Source: Mycobacterium ahvazicum (lineage in GTDB: Bacteria; Actinomycetota; Actinomycetes; Mycobacteriales; Mycobacteriaceae). Taken from it: 64,000 bases of DNA. The first letter of the stretch is position 1, and each line of letters opens with the position of its first letter. Positions 20,766-29,396 of this stretch are shown one piece after another. The DNA lies in NCBI RefSeq assembly GCF_900176255.2, contig NZ_FXEG02000002.1, positions 434,001-498,000 on the forward strand, written 5' to 3'. The translations under genes were made by a program, and so were the position numbers. The notes under the pieces are model-generated. The model ran no database searches. It was not told the origin of the DNA and saw only the letters and a program-made list of their open reading frames with translations.

Positions 20766-21473
20766 GTGCCCGTACTCGGCGAATTAGGAGCTGCGACGTC
20801 GAACGAGCTATTTCCCACCTCGCCGTCGATAATGATCCCGCTGGGGTCGACCGAGCAACACGGTCCGCACCTGCCGTTGGACACCGACACTCGCATCGCG
20901 ACGGCGGTCGCCCGGGGGGCCCGGGCCAGCCTTGAGCAGCCCTGGTTGGTGGCGCCGGCTATCTCCTACGGCGCCAGCGGTGAGCATCAGAGTTTCGCCG
21001 GAACAATTTCCATCGGCACCGACGCCTTGACGATGCTGCTGGTCGAGTACGGCAGGTCGGCCGCCGGCTGGGCCCGGCGCCTGGTCTTCGTCAACGGCCA
21101 CGGCGGCAACACGCAGGCATTGCACCGTGCCGTGACCACCCTTCGCACCGAAGGCCGCGACGTCGCCTGGTGCCCGTGCGCGGCCGCCGGCGCCGACGCC
21201 CACGCCGGCCATACCGAAACATCGGTGTTGCTGCATATCTCGCCGTCCGATGTGCTGACCGATCGGTGGCTCCCCGGGAACCGGGCGCCACTGCCCGAAT
21301 TGCTCCCGGCGATGCGCACCGGCGGAGTGGCGGCGGTCAGTCCGGTGGGCGTGTTGGGAGACCCCACCACCGCCACCGCGGCCGAGGGCAAGCGCATCTT
21401 CTCGGAGATGGTCGACGGTTCTGTGCGCCGCATCGTGCGCTGGACGCCCGGCCCCGACGGAATGCTGACATGA
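20766..21473 (+). CDS. mftE: Mycofactocin precursor peptide peptidase MftE
   Basis: A 235-residue creatininase-family metalloprotease that releases the C-terminal dipeptide from modified MftA. Metal-binding segments are visible: [26 protein letters not shown] and [11 protein letters not shown], plus a later His/Glu segment (HAGHTETS). I prefer GTG 20766 because a -10 lies 6 nt before it; GTG 20742 would add 8 residues. Its stop overlaps the mftF ATG (ATGA). Confidence 0.93.
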   Translation: MPVLGELGAATSNELFPTSPSIMIPLGSTEQHGPHLPLDTDTRIATAVARGARASLEQPWLVAPAISYGASGEHQSFAGTISIGTDALTMLLVEYGRSAAGWARRLVFVNGHGGNTQALHRAVTTLRTEGRDVAWCPCAAAGADAHAGHTETSVLLHISPSDVLTDRWLPGNRAPLPELLPAMRTGGVAAVSPVGVLGDPTTATAAEGKRIFSEMVDGSVRRIVRWTPGPDGMLT

Positions 21474-22882
21474 GTCAGCCTCGACTGCCGGACGGGTTCG
21501 CCGTTCAGGTCGATCGCCGCGTGCGGGTACTCGGCGACGGCTCGGCCTTGCTGGGCGGCTCGCCGACCCGACTGCTCAAGCTGGCTCCCGCCGCCCAGGA
21601 CATGCTCTCGGACGGCCGGCTGAAGGTCCGCGACGACGTCAGTGCCCAGCTGGCCCGCACCCTGCTGGACGCCACCGTCGCGCATCCGCGCCCGGCCGGC
21701 GGACCGTCGCATCGCGACGTCACCGTGGTAATTCCAGTGCGGGACAATGTTTCTGGTGTGCGACGGCTGGTGAACTCGCTGCGCGGATTGCGCGTGATCG
21801 TGGTGGACGACGGCTCGGTGTCGCCCATCGAGCAGGAAGACTTCGCCGGCACACACTGCGACATCGAGGTGTTGCACCACCCTCGCAGCAAGGGGCCGGC
21901 GGCGGCCCGCAACACCGGGCTGGCGGCGTGCACCACCGACTTCGTCGCCTTCCTGGACTCGGATGTGACGCCACGCCGCGGCTGGCTGGAGGCTCTCCTC
22001 GGCCACTTCTGCGACCCGACGGTGGCCCTGGTGGCACCCCGGATCGTGGGCCTGGCCCACAGCGAGAACGTGGTCGCCCGCTACGAGGCGGTGCACTCCT
22101 CCCTCGACCTCGGGCAGCGCGAAGCGCCGGTGCTGCCGCACAGCACGGTGTCCTACGTGCCCAGTGCGGCGATCATCTGCCGCCGCTCCGCGCTCGCTGA
22201 TGTCGGCGGGTTCGACGAGACCATGCAGTCCGGTGAGGACGTCGACCTGTGCTGGCGACTGATCGAGGCGGGTGCCCGGCTGCGCTACGAGCCGATCGCG
22301 CTGGTCGCGCACGATCACCGCACCCAATTGCGGGATTGGCTTGCGCGCAAGGCATTCTACGGCGGTTCGGCGGCCCCGCTGTCGGTACGCCACCCCGACA
22401 AGACCGCCCCGGTGGTGATCTCCGGGTGGGCGCTGATGGCCTGGATCCTGATGGCGCTCGGGACCAGCCTGTCGCAACTGGCGTCGGTCGTGATCGCCGT
22501 GCTGACCGGCCGGCGCATCGCCAAAGCCATGCGCAGCGCCGATACCGCTTTCTCCGATGTCGTGGTGATCGCGACCCGCGGCCTGTGGTCGGCGGCGCTG
22601 CAGCTGGCCTCGGCCATCTGCCGGCACTACTGGCCCGTGGCGTTGCTCGCCGCGATCGTGTCCCGGCACTGTAGACGCGTCGTCGTGGTGGCCGCGGTGA
22701 TGGACGGCGTGGTCGATTGGCTGCGTCGCCGCGACACCACCGGTGACGAGGCCGAGCCGATCGGCCTGCTGACCTATCTGTTGCTCAAGCGCGTCGACGA
22801 CCTGGCCTACGGCCTGGGGCTGTGGTGGGGCGTGGTCCGCGAGCGCAACCTGCGCGCGCTCAAACCGCAAATCCGGAGCTAG
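21470..22882 (+). CDS. mftF: Mycofactocin glycosyltransferase MftF
   Basis: A 470-residue family 2 glycosyltransferase that adds glucose units to pre-mycofactocin. After an N-terminal PqqD-like segment of about 75 residues, the GT-A domain begins ([10 protein letters not shown]) with VDDGS and the metal-binding [24 protein letters not shown] is the acceptor/catalytic part. The C-terminal region has hydrophobic segments (for example [20 protein letters not shown]) and may be membrane-bound. Same length as the M. tuberculosis protein; coupled to mftE. Confidence 0.95.
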   Translation: MSQPRLPDGFAVQVDRRVRVLGDGSALLGGSPTRLLKLAPAAQDMLSDGRLKVRDDVSAQLARTLLDATVAHPRPAGGPSHRDVTVVIPVRDNVSGVRRLVNSLRGLRVIVVDDGSVSPIEQEDFAGTHCDIEVLHHPRSKGPAAARNTGLAACTTDFVAFLDSDVTPRRGWLEALLGHFCDPTVALVAPRIVGLAHSENVVARYEAVHSSLDLGQREAPVLPHSTVSYVPSAAIICRRSALADVGGFDETMQSGEDVDLCWRLIEAGARLRYEPIALVAHDHRTQLRDWLARKAFYGGSAAPLSVRHPDKTAPVVISGWALMAWILMALGTSLSQLASVVIAVLTGRRIAKAMRSADTAFSDVVVIATRGLWSAALQLASAICRHYWPVALLAAIVSRHCRRVVVVAAVMDGVVDWLRRRDTTGDEAEPIGLLTYLLLKRVDDLAYGLGLWWGVVRERNLRALKPQIRS

Positions 22883-22890
22883 CCGGCGCC

Positions 22891-24321
22891 TTGACAACGC
22901 ACAGCGATGTGCTGATCGTCGGCGCCGGAAGTGCTGGATCCGTTGTTGCCGAAGGCCTTTCCGCCGACCCCGCACGGACCGTGACCGTCCTGGAAGCGGG
23001 TCCCGCGCTCGCTGACCCGGCGCTGCTGGCGCAAACCGCCAACGGGTTGCAGTTGCCGATCGGGGCGGGCAGCCCGCTGGTGGCGCGCTATGCGAGCCGG
23101 ATCACCGATCAGCCCGTTCGCGAACTGCCGATCGTGCGGGGGGCGACGCTCGGCGGTTCGGGGGCGGTCAACGGCGGATACTTCTGCCGCGGATTGCCGC
23201 GCGACTTCGATCGGGCCGCGATACCGGGCTGGGCATGGTCCGACGTGATCGGCCATTTCCGGGCCATCGAGACCGACCTGGACTTCACCGGTCCCGCCCA
23301 TGGCGACAGCGGGCCGATTCTGGTTCGCCGCACACACGAAATGACCGGTACCACTGAGCGTTTCATTGCCGCAGCGCAAAGCGCCGGGTTTTCCTGGACA
23401 GCCGATCTCAACGATTGCGGTCCCGAGCCGGCACCGGGCGTCGGCGCGGTGCCGCTTAACATCGTCGACGGCATCCGCATCGGGCCGGGTGCGGGCTATC
23501 TGCTGCCGGCGCTGGGGCGATCCAACCTGACCCTGCTGTCGCAGACTCGGGCGGTGCGGCTGCGGTTCAACGGCACCATTGCCTTCGGGGTCGACGTCGT
23601 CGGCCCGCAAGGCCCGATGTCGCTGACCGCTGACCGAATCATCCTGTGTGGCGGTGCCATTCAATCAGCGCAGCTGCTGATGCTGTCCGGCATTGGCGAG
23701 GAGGCGATGCTGCAAGCACTCGGCGTGCCGGTGGTGGCACCGCTTCCGGTGGGGATGAACTGCCGCGATCACCCCGAATGGGTGCTGCCCACCGACTGGG
23801 CGGTGGCCACTGGGCGGCCCGTGCTGGAGGTGGTGCTCAACACCGCCGACGATATCGAGATCCGGCCGTACACGGGTGGGTTCGTCGCGATGACCGGTGA
23901 CGGCACGGCGGGCCATCCCGACTGGCCGCATCTCGGGGTCGCGCTGATGCAGCCGCGGGCGCGCGGGCGCATCTCGCTGGTGTCCGCGGATCCGGCCGTG
24001 TCCCCGCGCATCGAGCACCGCTACGACAGCGAACCCGAAGACATCGCCGCGTTGCGCCGCGGCAGCGAGCTGGCGCGCGAACTTACCGGTGCGGCAACAT
24101 ATGTCGGGCCGCCGGTATGGGCGACATCGCAGCACCTGTGCTCCAGCGCACCGATGGGTCCCGACGGTGACCCGCACGCGGTCGTCGATTCTCGGTGCCG
24201 GGTGCGTGGGATGGACAACCTGTGGGTGATCGACGGCTCCGTCCTGCCCGCCATCACCAGCCGCGGCCCGCACGCGACCATCGTGATGATCGGTCACCGG
24301 GCAGTGGAATTCGTCCGCTGA
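22891..24321 (+). CDS. mftG: Mycofactocin GMC-family dehydrogenase MftG
   Basis: A 476-residue GMC flavoprotein. The FAD motif VLIVGAGSAGSVVAEGL is near the N-terminus, followed by GATLGGSGAVNGGYF. The C-terminal substrate-domain signature ends DGSVLPAITSRGPHATIVMIG. MftG is reported to reoxidise reduced mycofactocin and link it to respiration. The start is TTG at 22891, 8 nt after mftF, with GGAG upstream. It closes the mft operon. Confidence 0.92.
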   Translation: MTTHSDVLIVGAGSAGSVVAEGLSADPARTVTVLEAGPALADPALLAQTANGLQLPIGAGSPLVARYASRITDQPVRELPIVRGATLGGSGAVNGGYFCRGLPRDFDRAAIPGWAWSDVIGHFRAIETDLDFTGPAHGDSGPILVRRTHEMTGTTERFIAAAQSAGFSWTADLNDCGPEPAPGVGAVPLNIVDGIRIGPGAGYLLPALGRSNLTLLSQTRAVRLRFNGTIAFGVDVVGPQGPMSLTADRIILCGGAIQSAQLLMLSGIGEEAMLQALGVPVVAPLPVGMNCRDHPEWVLPTDWAVATGRPVLEVVLNTADDIEIRPYTGGFVAMTGDGTAGHPDWPHLGVALMQPRARGRISLVSADPAVSPRIEHRYDSEPEDIAALRRGSELARELTGAATYVGPPVWATSQHLCSSAPMGPDGDPHAVVDSRCRVRGMDNLWVIDGSVLPAITSRGPHATIVMIGHRAVEFVR

Positions 24322-24608
24322 AGCGGCGGCTCTGCCGGGCCTTCCGGTTGCCCGGGCCACGGTGGCTGGGCGGGCCGCGCTCGGTTGGCCGAGATGTCGA
24401 GGGGGCGCGACCCGCCCGATGAGACTGCGTTCATGCGTTCCACGTAAATGGCCACGACCAGTGGCGGTGCGCGCGGATGATGGTGCGTCATGCGCGAGAT
24501 ATGCGTCGCAATATTCGTGGACGGCATGACAGCCGTATCACCGTGGTGTGCAATGGCTCTGCTAGCAGACCACCTCCTTCAGCTCGAATGGGCTTGTCGC
24601 AGTGGCAA

Positions 24609-25080
24609 TCACGAGTGCAGCGGAGGCGATCGCTGGCGCGGCCACACCATGCTCACCTGCCAGCGTGCGTCCGGCCTGGCTTGCTCGACCGACCCTGCGT
24701 ACGGCGTGGGTCCCACGGTCACTACGGTGCTCGCTCGACGCGGACCCGGCCGTCGCGCGGGCAGCCCACCGGTGACATGAGCACCCTTCTCGCTCGAGCA
24801 GCGCACGCGTATCCACTCGGCCTCCACGATGGCCGCTGCCTCCACCAACGCCGGGCAGCACGGCTCAATCGCCACGCTCACGTGATCACCCCGCTGTACG
24901 GCCGATCCGGCGCTGGCATTGATGCACAGCGAATTATCCAGCGAGACAAACAGACTGGGTGCCCCGACGAGCCCGTCGATAACTCTGCACGTGTCAGTCT
25001 CGACAATGCGGACCGTGCAACGCCACTCGGCGCCGGCGACGACCGGCGTACTCGTTGTCTGCGTGAGTAAGTACTCATCA
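24609..25080 (-). pseudogene. Possible frameshifted small gene on the minus strand
   Basis: Read on the minus strand, the frame gives protein-like sequence: VVAGAEWRCTVRIVETDTCR, then GAPSLFVSLDNSLCINASAG and VEAAAIVEAEWIRVRCSSEK. A TGA lies just above it and no ATG/GTG/TTG is found in frame before 24881. An ATG with a GAGGTGG ribosome site exists about 25085 in the next frame, so one indel near 25075 would join them. A promoter candidate lies at 25134–25162. No family recognised. The last 100 or so bases look degraded. Confidence 0.3.
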
Positions 25081-25133
25081 ACATCACATCCACCTCATCC
25101 TGCGAGATGACCTGTCCCTGTCGATATGTATCT

Positions 25134-25162
25134 CTGATACCAGAACGATCTGGCCGTTTCAA
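25134..25162 (-). promoter_or_regulatory. Minus-strand promoter candidate
   Basis: On the minus strand, -35 TTGAAA (25157–25162) and -10 TATCAG (25134–25139) are 17 nt apart. The -10 overlaps the palindrome GTATCAGAGATAC, a possible operator. It points at the broken small gene below. Confidence 0.4.
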
Positions 25163-25314
25163 GTACCTTTCGAGCGTGAATTTCGGCCACCGGCACCGAC
25201 CGCACGGATCGCGCCCTGGCCGCTGGTACTTTCCGTCGTGCGTTCTGCGGTACGACTTTTCGGCCCGCGCCCTTGGTGCGGTGCGCCCACGAATGGGTTC
25301 GGCGGACGGGCGAG

Positions 25315-26946
25315 CTACCGATCGGCGCCGTCGTGCTGGACGAGCGGTTCGCGAGCGTCCGATCCACCGTCGCCGCGGCCAGACACCCGGCGCACCAGGC
25401 TCAGCTGCTTGCCGTCTCGCCCCGGCGCCCACAGGCCGATCAGGATCGAGATCGCGGCCACGATCACCGCCATCACGATCGTCGACGCATGCATGGCGGT
25501 CAGAAAGGCGGTCTTGCTCAGCTCGGCGAGCTTGGCCCCCTGCGGCCCGAGCCGGCCGGCCACCTCGACGGCCTTGGCGAGCGAGTCGGTGGCCGGGCCC
25601 CGCACCGCCGGCGGGAAGCTCGCCAGCTGCGGCGCGAGCTCGTGCGAATAGCGTCCGGCCAGGATCGAACCCGCCACGGCGATGCCCAGTGCCCCACCCA
25701 TCTCGCGCGAGGTGTCGTTCACCGCGGAGGCCACGCCCTGCTTTTCGTCGGGCACCGCGCCCATGATCGCCGAAGTCGTTGGTGCCGTGCATATCCCGAT
25801 GCCGGTGGCCAGGATCAACGTCGGCCATGCGAACTGAGAGTAGCTCGAGTGCAGGTCGAGGGTGTACATGCACCCGAAACCAACCGCCATCAGCAGGGTG
25901 CCGATGAACAGCACCAGCCGCAGTCCGAGCTTCGGCACATACCAAAACGACAGCGCCGAGAAAATCGCCAGCGGAATCATGAACGGGCCGAAAGCAACTG
26001 CCGTCGTCAGCGGTGAATAACCCATGATCTGCTGGACGTATTGCATACCGATATAGAAGAACCCGAACGTCGCGCCGAACAGCACGACGATCGCGGCGAC
26101 CCCGGTGGCGAAATTAGGGTCGGCGAACAGTCGCACGTCGAGAAGTGGTTGGCGCCGCCGGAATTCGACGACACCGAACAGCGCCGCGATGATAGCCCCG
26201 GCGGCTATCCCGCCCCAGACCAGAGGATCGTCCCAGCCGCGAGTGGGGGCTTCCAGGATGGCGGCCACCGCGATCGCGACTGCGGCCCCGATCAGAACCG
26301 CCCCCAGCGCGTCGACGCGGGGAGCGTTGTTGTCGCGCGATGGCGACACGGTGCACGCCAGGGCGAAGATCACCAGCCCCGCGATGCCCAATGACCAGAA
26401 GATCGCGTGCCAATCCCAAAAGTGCAGCAGCAGGCCGGATCCGATCAGGCCGAAGACCCCGCCGGATCCCGCGGTGCCGGCCCAGATGCCGACGGCCTTC
26501 ATCCGATCGTCCTTCGGGTAGGCCACCGTCAGCAGTGACAGCGTCGCGGGCATGACGAACGCAGCGCCGACACCGGCCACCGCGCGCCCCGCGATGATCT
26601 GCATGGGAGCGTGCAGGATCGCCGGCGTGACCGAGCCGAGCGCGAACACCACCAGGCCGGTCAGCAGCGCGCCGCGCCTGCCGTAGCGGTCACCGATCGC
26701 CCCGGCCGGCAGCAGCAGGCAGGCCAGCGCCACGGTGTACCCGTCGACAATCCAGTTCAGCTGCGACTGCGTCGCCGAGGTTGCCACCGCGAGGTCGCCC
26801 AGCGCGGTGTTCAGGGCGGTCATGGATGCGACCACCAGCGCGACCCCCATGCAGGCGACCGCCAGGGTCCAGACTCGCGCGCGCGGGCTACCGCCAATGC
26901 TCACTGGATCAGTACGCTGGTCAGGCCGGGTCAAGACATCGACCAT
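25315..26946 (-). CDS. MFS transporter, DHA2 (14-helix) drug exporter family
   Basis: A 543-residue inner-membrane protein with about 14 hydrophobic helices. The MFS signature GAIGDRYGRRGALLTG follows helix 2, and GRAVAGVGAAFVMPATLSLL is the usual motif of the EmrB/QacA type. Such proteins export drugs or lipophilic compounds using the proton gradient. The C-terminus is charged. ATG 26946 is preceded by GGAGGGAGG. It is divergent from a TetR gene with two operators between, so it is probably repressed by that regulator. Not at this position in M. tuberculosis, by memory. Confidence 0.9.
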   Translation of the reverse strand: MVDVLTRPDQRTDPVSIGGSPRARVWTLAVACMGVALVVASMTALNTALGDLAVATSATQSQLNWIVDGYTVALACLLLPAGAIGDRYGRRGALLTGLVVFALGSVTPAILHAPMQIIAGRAVAGVGAAFVMPATLSLLTVAYPKDDRMKAVGIWAGTAGSGGVFGLIGSGLLLHFWDWHAIFWSLGIAGLVIFALACTVSPSRDNNAPRVDALGAVLIGAAVAIAVAAILEAPTRGWDDPLVWGGIAAGAIIAALFGVVEFRRRQPLLDVRLFADPNFATGVAAIVVLFGATFGFFYIGMQYVQQIMGYSPLTTAVAFGPFMIPLAIFSALSFWYVPKLGLRLVLFIGTLLMAVGFGCMYTLDLHSSYSQFAWPTLILATGIGICTAPTTSAIMGAVPDEKQGVASAVNDTSREMGGALGIAVAGSILAGRYSHELAPQLASFPPAVRGPATDSLAKAVEVAGRLGPQGAKLAELSKTAFLTAMHASTIVMAVIVAAISILIGLWAPGRDGKQLSLVRRVSGRGDGGSDAREPLVQHDGADR

Positions 26947-26982
26947 GAGATGCGCCTCCCTCCGGGGGCGTGCGAAGTTTAG

Positions 26983-27015
26983 AGACCAATAGTCTCGTAG
27001 GTAGACCGATGGTCT
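26983..27015. promoter_or_regulatory. Twin TetR operators between MFS exporter and TetR gene
   Basis: Two 13-bp sites fit AGACCRATRGTCT: AGACCAATAGTCT (26983–26995) and AGACCGATGGTCT (27003–27015, a perfect palindrome outside the centre). Their centres are 20 bp apart, two helical turns, so two dimers could bind one face. They lie in the divergent promoter region. Confidence 0.75.
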
Positions 27016-27042
27016 TGCTTCTAAACAGGGAGGTGAGTCACA

Positions 27043-27699
27043 ATCACCGAGGGAAGTACGGATCCCCGGCCCGCGCGATCGCGGGCTCGTTTACTGGAAG
27101 CCGCCGCGACGCTGTTGAACTCCGGGGGTCCCAGCGCGGTGACCGTGGAAGCGGTCACCCGTACCGCCAACGTAGCCAGGGCCACCCTGTATCGCCACTT
27201 CCCGAGTGGCAATGATTTGCTGGCCGCGGCGTTCAACAGCCTGATACCGCCGTCCCCGACACCGCCCGACGAGGGCTCGCTGCGGGATCGGCTTGTCGCC
27301 TTGATGCTTGCCCAAGCCGAATCGGTGGCCCAAGCCCCCGCGCTGATGACCGCCATGTCGTGGTTGGCGCTGGGCCGCGACCTGGAAGGTATGCCAGAAC
27401 CGCACCACGACAACTGCACAGACAGCCCGGCGATCACCACGCTTCGCGAACGCATCGCCCAGCAGTACGCGGCGCCGTTCGACGCCTTGTTCGACAGTCC
27501 GGAGGCCGCGGAACTGGGCGAGGTGGACCGATCCCGGGCCATCGCCCTGCTGATCGGCCCGCTGGTGCTGGGGCGTTTGTCGACCCTGCCGGATTTCGAC
27601 TACCGGGAATGTGCGTTCGCGGCCGTCGACGGTTTCCTGCACGTTCAGCGCGCGCAAAGCAGGGCTAGCGCGGCGAGTATCGAATCGGCAGGTGCTTGA
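27043..27699 (+). CDS. TetR-family regulator with a non-canonical start
   Basis: A protein of about 218 residues. The first helix RARLLEAAATLLNSGG and the helix-turn-helix VTVEAVTRTANVARATLYRH are intact. The frame has a TGA at 27034 and no ATG/GTG/TTG before 27115, which would cut off helix 1. The codon at 27043 is ATC, 8 nt after a very good ribosome site (AGGGAGGT), exactly where ATG is expected. Either ATC is used or the gene is weakened by a start-codon mutation. It probably represses the divergent MFS exporter. Its 3' end overlaps a P450 remnant on the other strand. Confidence 0.7.
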   Translation: MTEGSTDPRPARSRARLLEAAATLLNSGGPSAVTVEAVTRTANVARATLYRHFPSGNDLLAAAFNSLIPPSPTPPDEGSLRDRLVALMLAQAESVAQAPALMTAMSWLALGRDLEGMPEPHHDNCTDSPAITTLRERIAQQYAAPFDALFDSPEAAELGEVDRSRAIALLIGPLVLGRLSTLPDFDYRECAFAAVDGFLHVQRAQSRASAASIESAGA

Positions 27700-27802
27700 G
27701 TCCACCGACGAACGTCGTGGCGATCGGTTCCGGTTCGCCGCCCAGCTCAATGGATTTCGGTCGCGGCAGCAGTTCGGTGAAAATGCCGTTCAGCCGTCCT
27801 TC
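27665..27802 (-). pseudogene. C-terminal remnant of a cytochrome P450
   Basis: On the minus strand the frame gives LNGIFTELLPRPKSIELGGE, then FVGGLKHLPIRY and a stop. This is the characteristic end of mycobacterial cytochrome P450s (ELLPR…ELAGEP…FVGGLKHLPVRY). About 45 residues remain. A stop lies just upstream and there is no heme-Cys motif, so the rest of the gene has been deleted. It overlaps the tail of the TetR gene, suggesting an old TetR/P450 convergent pair. Confidence 0.7.
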
Positions 27803-27993
27803 CCCCGATCACGCTTTTCGCACGAGCAGTGGAACTCCCAGCGCTCGGGCCACCACCCCGTGAGGTCGCCGTAGCAGCAGAAGCGGATGCATTCGCCGTC
27901 ATCAGAGGTCAGTTCGACTTCGTGCCAGTCCTCATAGATGCGGCATGACCAGAGATAGAACTCTCGGGATAACCAACGCCGAAAATTGAGCAT
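27790..27993 (-). CDS. Small Cys/Trp-rich hypothetical protein
   Basis: A 67-residue reading frame with four Trp in aromatic pairs and five Cys, ending WEFHCSCEKRDRGKDG. Codon use is gene-like rather than shadow-like. The segment IRFCCYGDLTGWWPERWEFH suggests a compact, possibly metal-binding fold. No family recognised. Start ATG 27993 has only a weak ribosome site. It overlaps the edge of the P450 remnant in another frame and could itself be a relic. Confidence 0.45.
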   Translation of the reverse strand: MLNFRRWLSREFYLWSCRIYEDWHEVELTSDDGECIRFCCYGDLTGWWPERWEFHCSCEKRDRGKDG

Positions 27994-28097
27994 CGCTCGG
28001 GCCTATCGGGACTCCGCTCAAACGGCGAAGAGAGGGACCTTACTGCGCAGGTCAGGCCAGCGATATGACTGATGCAAACTGACCCACCACCGGAATT

Positions 28098-28125
28098 TTG
28101 TTTGGGCCATGATCTAGGGCATACT
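28098..28125 (+). promoter_or_regulatory. S10 operon promoter
   Basis: -35 TTGTTT (28098–28103) and -10 CATACT (28120–28125), 16 nt apart. The sequence after the -10 contains GGTTGCCTTG, which is also found just after the rplN operon -10 (42740–42745), supporting both assignments. Confidence 0.5.
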
Positions 28126-28131
28126 GTTCGG

Positions 28132-28421
28132 GTTGCCTTGAGCCGGGTTCACGCCTGGCCGGGCATACGACCAGCGCCCAAACGGGCGCGTCCGGTCCCA
28201 TCCTTGGAGCGACTATTTTTGGCCGCGAACAAGGCTGTGTGAGGGTGACACGCCCGACCGCGGGGGCCGGTGAACCACGACAGGTAAACAGCGGCGCAGT
28301 ATCCGGCGCGGCGCTCGATCGGCCCCAGATGGGCCGGGTCGGGTCGGCGCGACGGGGGCACTGAGACATGGATATAAGCCCGGGTGCCCCGGGCTTCAAG
28401 AAGAGTGAGGGTAGGAGAAGC
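28132..28421 (+). promoter_or_regulatory. Long 5' leader of the S10 operon with hairpins
   Basis: About 290 nt lie between the predicted start site and rpsJ without a gene. Two strong hairpins are visible: GCGCCC/GGGCGC with an AAAC loop at 28174–28189, and a perfect 9-bp stem AAGCCCGGG/CCCGGGCTT with a 3-nt loop at 28376–28396, ending 8 nt before the ribosome site. This could be an autoregulatory leader; the binding factor is not known. Upstream, 27994–28097 holds nothing recognisable. Confidence 0.45.
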
Positions 28422-28727
28422 GTGGCGGGACAGAAGATCCGCATCAGGCTTAAGGCCTACGACCATGAGGCTATCGACGCCTCGGCGCGCAAGATCGTCG
28501 AGACCGTCGTCCGTACGGGTGCCAGCGTCGTAGGGCCGGTGCCGCTGCCGACCGAGAAGAATGTGTATTGCGTCATCCGCTCCCCGCACAAGTACAAGGA
28601 CTCGCGGGAGCACTTCGAGATGCGCACCCACAAGCGGTTGATCGACATTCTTGATCCGACGCCGAAGACCGTTGACGCACTGATGCGCATCGATCTGCCG
28701 GCCAGTGTCGACGTCAACATCCAGTAG
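28422..28727 (+). CDS. rpsJ: 30S ribosomal protein S10
   Basis: A 101-residue S10 (also the NusE elongation partner). The start is GTG 28422 behind GGTAGGAGAAGC, giving [16 protein letters not shown] longer frame from 28368 would place the leader hairpin inside the gene and is rejected. First gene of the S10 operon. Confidence 0.97.
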   Translation: MAGQKIRIRLKAYDHEAIDASARKIVETVVRTGASVVGPVPLPTEKNVYCVIRSPHKYKDSREHFEMRTHKRLIDILDPTPKTVDALMRIDLPASVDVNIQ

Positions 28728-28742
28728 GGGATCGACGAACTC

Positions 28743-29396
28743 ATGGCAAGAAAAGGCATTCTGGGTACCAAGCTGGGCATGACGCAGGTGTTCGACGAGA
28801 ACAACCGGGTCGTGCCGGTGACTGTGGTCAAGGCCGGTCCCAACGTGGTCACGCGCATTCGCACCCCGGAACTCGACGGTTACAGCGCCGTGCAGTTGGC
28901 CTACGGCGAAATCAGCCCACGGAAAGTCAACAAGCCCGTCACGGGCCAGTACACCGCCGCGGGCGTCAACCCGCGCCGTCACCTGGCCGAGCTGCGTCTG
29001 GACAACCCGGAGGCGGCCGCCGAATACGAGGTCGGCCAGGAGCTGACGGCGGAGATTTTCGCCGACGGCGCCTATGTCGACGTGACCGGTACCTCCAAGG
29101 GCAAGGGCTTCGCCGGCACCATGAAGCGCCACGGCTTTCGTGGCCAGGGCGCCAGCCACGGCGCCCAGGCGGTGCACCGTCGCCCGGGTTCCATCGGTGG
29201 TTGCGCCACTCCCGCGCGCGTCTTCAAGGGCACGCGGATGGCGGGCCGGATGGGTAACGACCGGGTGACCGTGCAGAACCTGGTGGTGCACAAGGTCGAC
29301 GCCGAGAACGGTGTGCTGCTGATCAAGGGTGCGGTCCCCGGCCGCACCGGCGGACTCGTCGTGGTTCGCACCGCGATCAAACGAGGTGAGAAGTAA
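28743..29396 (+). CDS. rplC: 50S ribosomal protein L3
   Basis: A 217-residue L3 starting [17 protein letters not shown], with the conserved [20 protein letters not shown] loop that reaches the peptidyl-transferase centre. Its TAA overlaps the rplD ATG (TAATG). Second gene of the S10 operon. Confidence 0.98.
   Translation: MARKGILGTKLGMTQVFDENNRVVPVTVVKAGPNVVTRIRTPELDGYSAVQLAYGEISPRKVNKPVTGQYTAAGVNPRRHLAELRLDNPEAAAEYEVGQELTAEIFADGAYVDVTGTSKGKGFAGTMKRHGFRGQGASHGAQAVHRRPGSIGGCATPARVFKGTRMAGRMGNDRVTVQNLVVHKVDAENGVLLIKGAVPGRTGGLVVVRTAIKRGEK

Larger units (their letters stand above)
24322..25314. other. Gene-poor, apparently decayed region after mft operon
   Basis: No complete gene with good codon use is visible. 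A minus-strand frame of good quality runs from about 25080 to 24780 without a usable start codon (listed separately). A 37-bp imperfect inverted repeat has arms at 24419–24455 and 24505–24541. Plus-strand open frames here are rich in Arg, His and Pro and look like shadows. M. tuberculosis has two small doubtful genes (Rv0698, Rv0699) at this position. Confidence 0.5.

Noticed and set aside
20987-22975. 662-codon minus-strand frame opposite mftE–mftF
   Set aside because: Long because of third-position GC in mftF; low-complexity His/Gln/Arg composition and no domain.
24477-25070. 197-codon plus-strand frame after mftG, possible Rv0698 homologue
   Set aside because: Arg/His/Pro-rich with poor codon use; the opposite strand reads better. 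Kept only as part of the decayed region.
26041-26394. Plus-strand frame opposite the MFS exporter
   Set aside because: Shadow of a transmembrane gene; charged, repetitive composition typical of antisense to hydrophobic codons.
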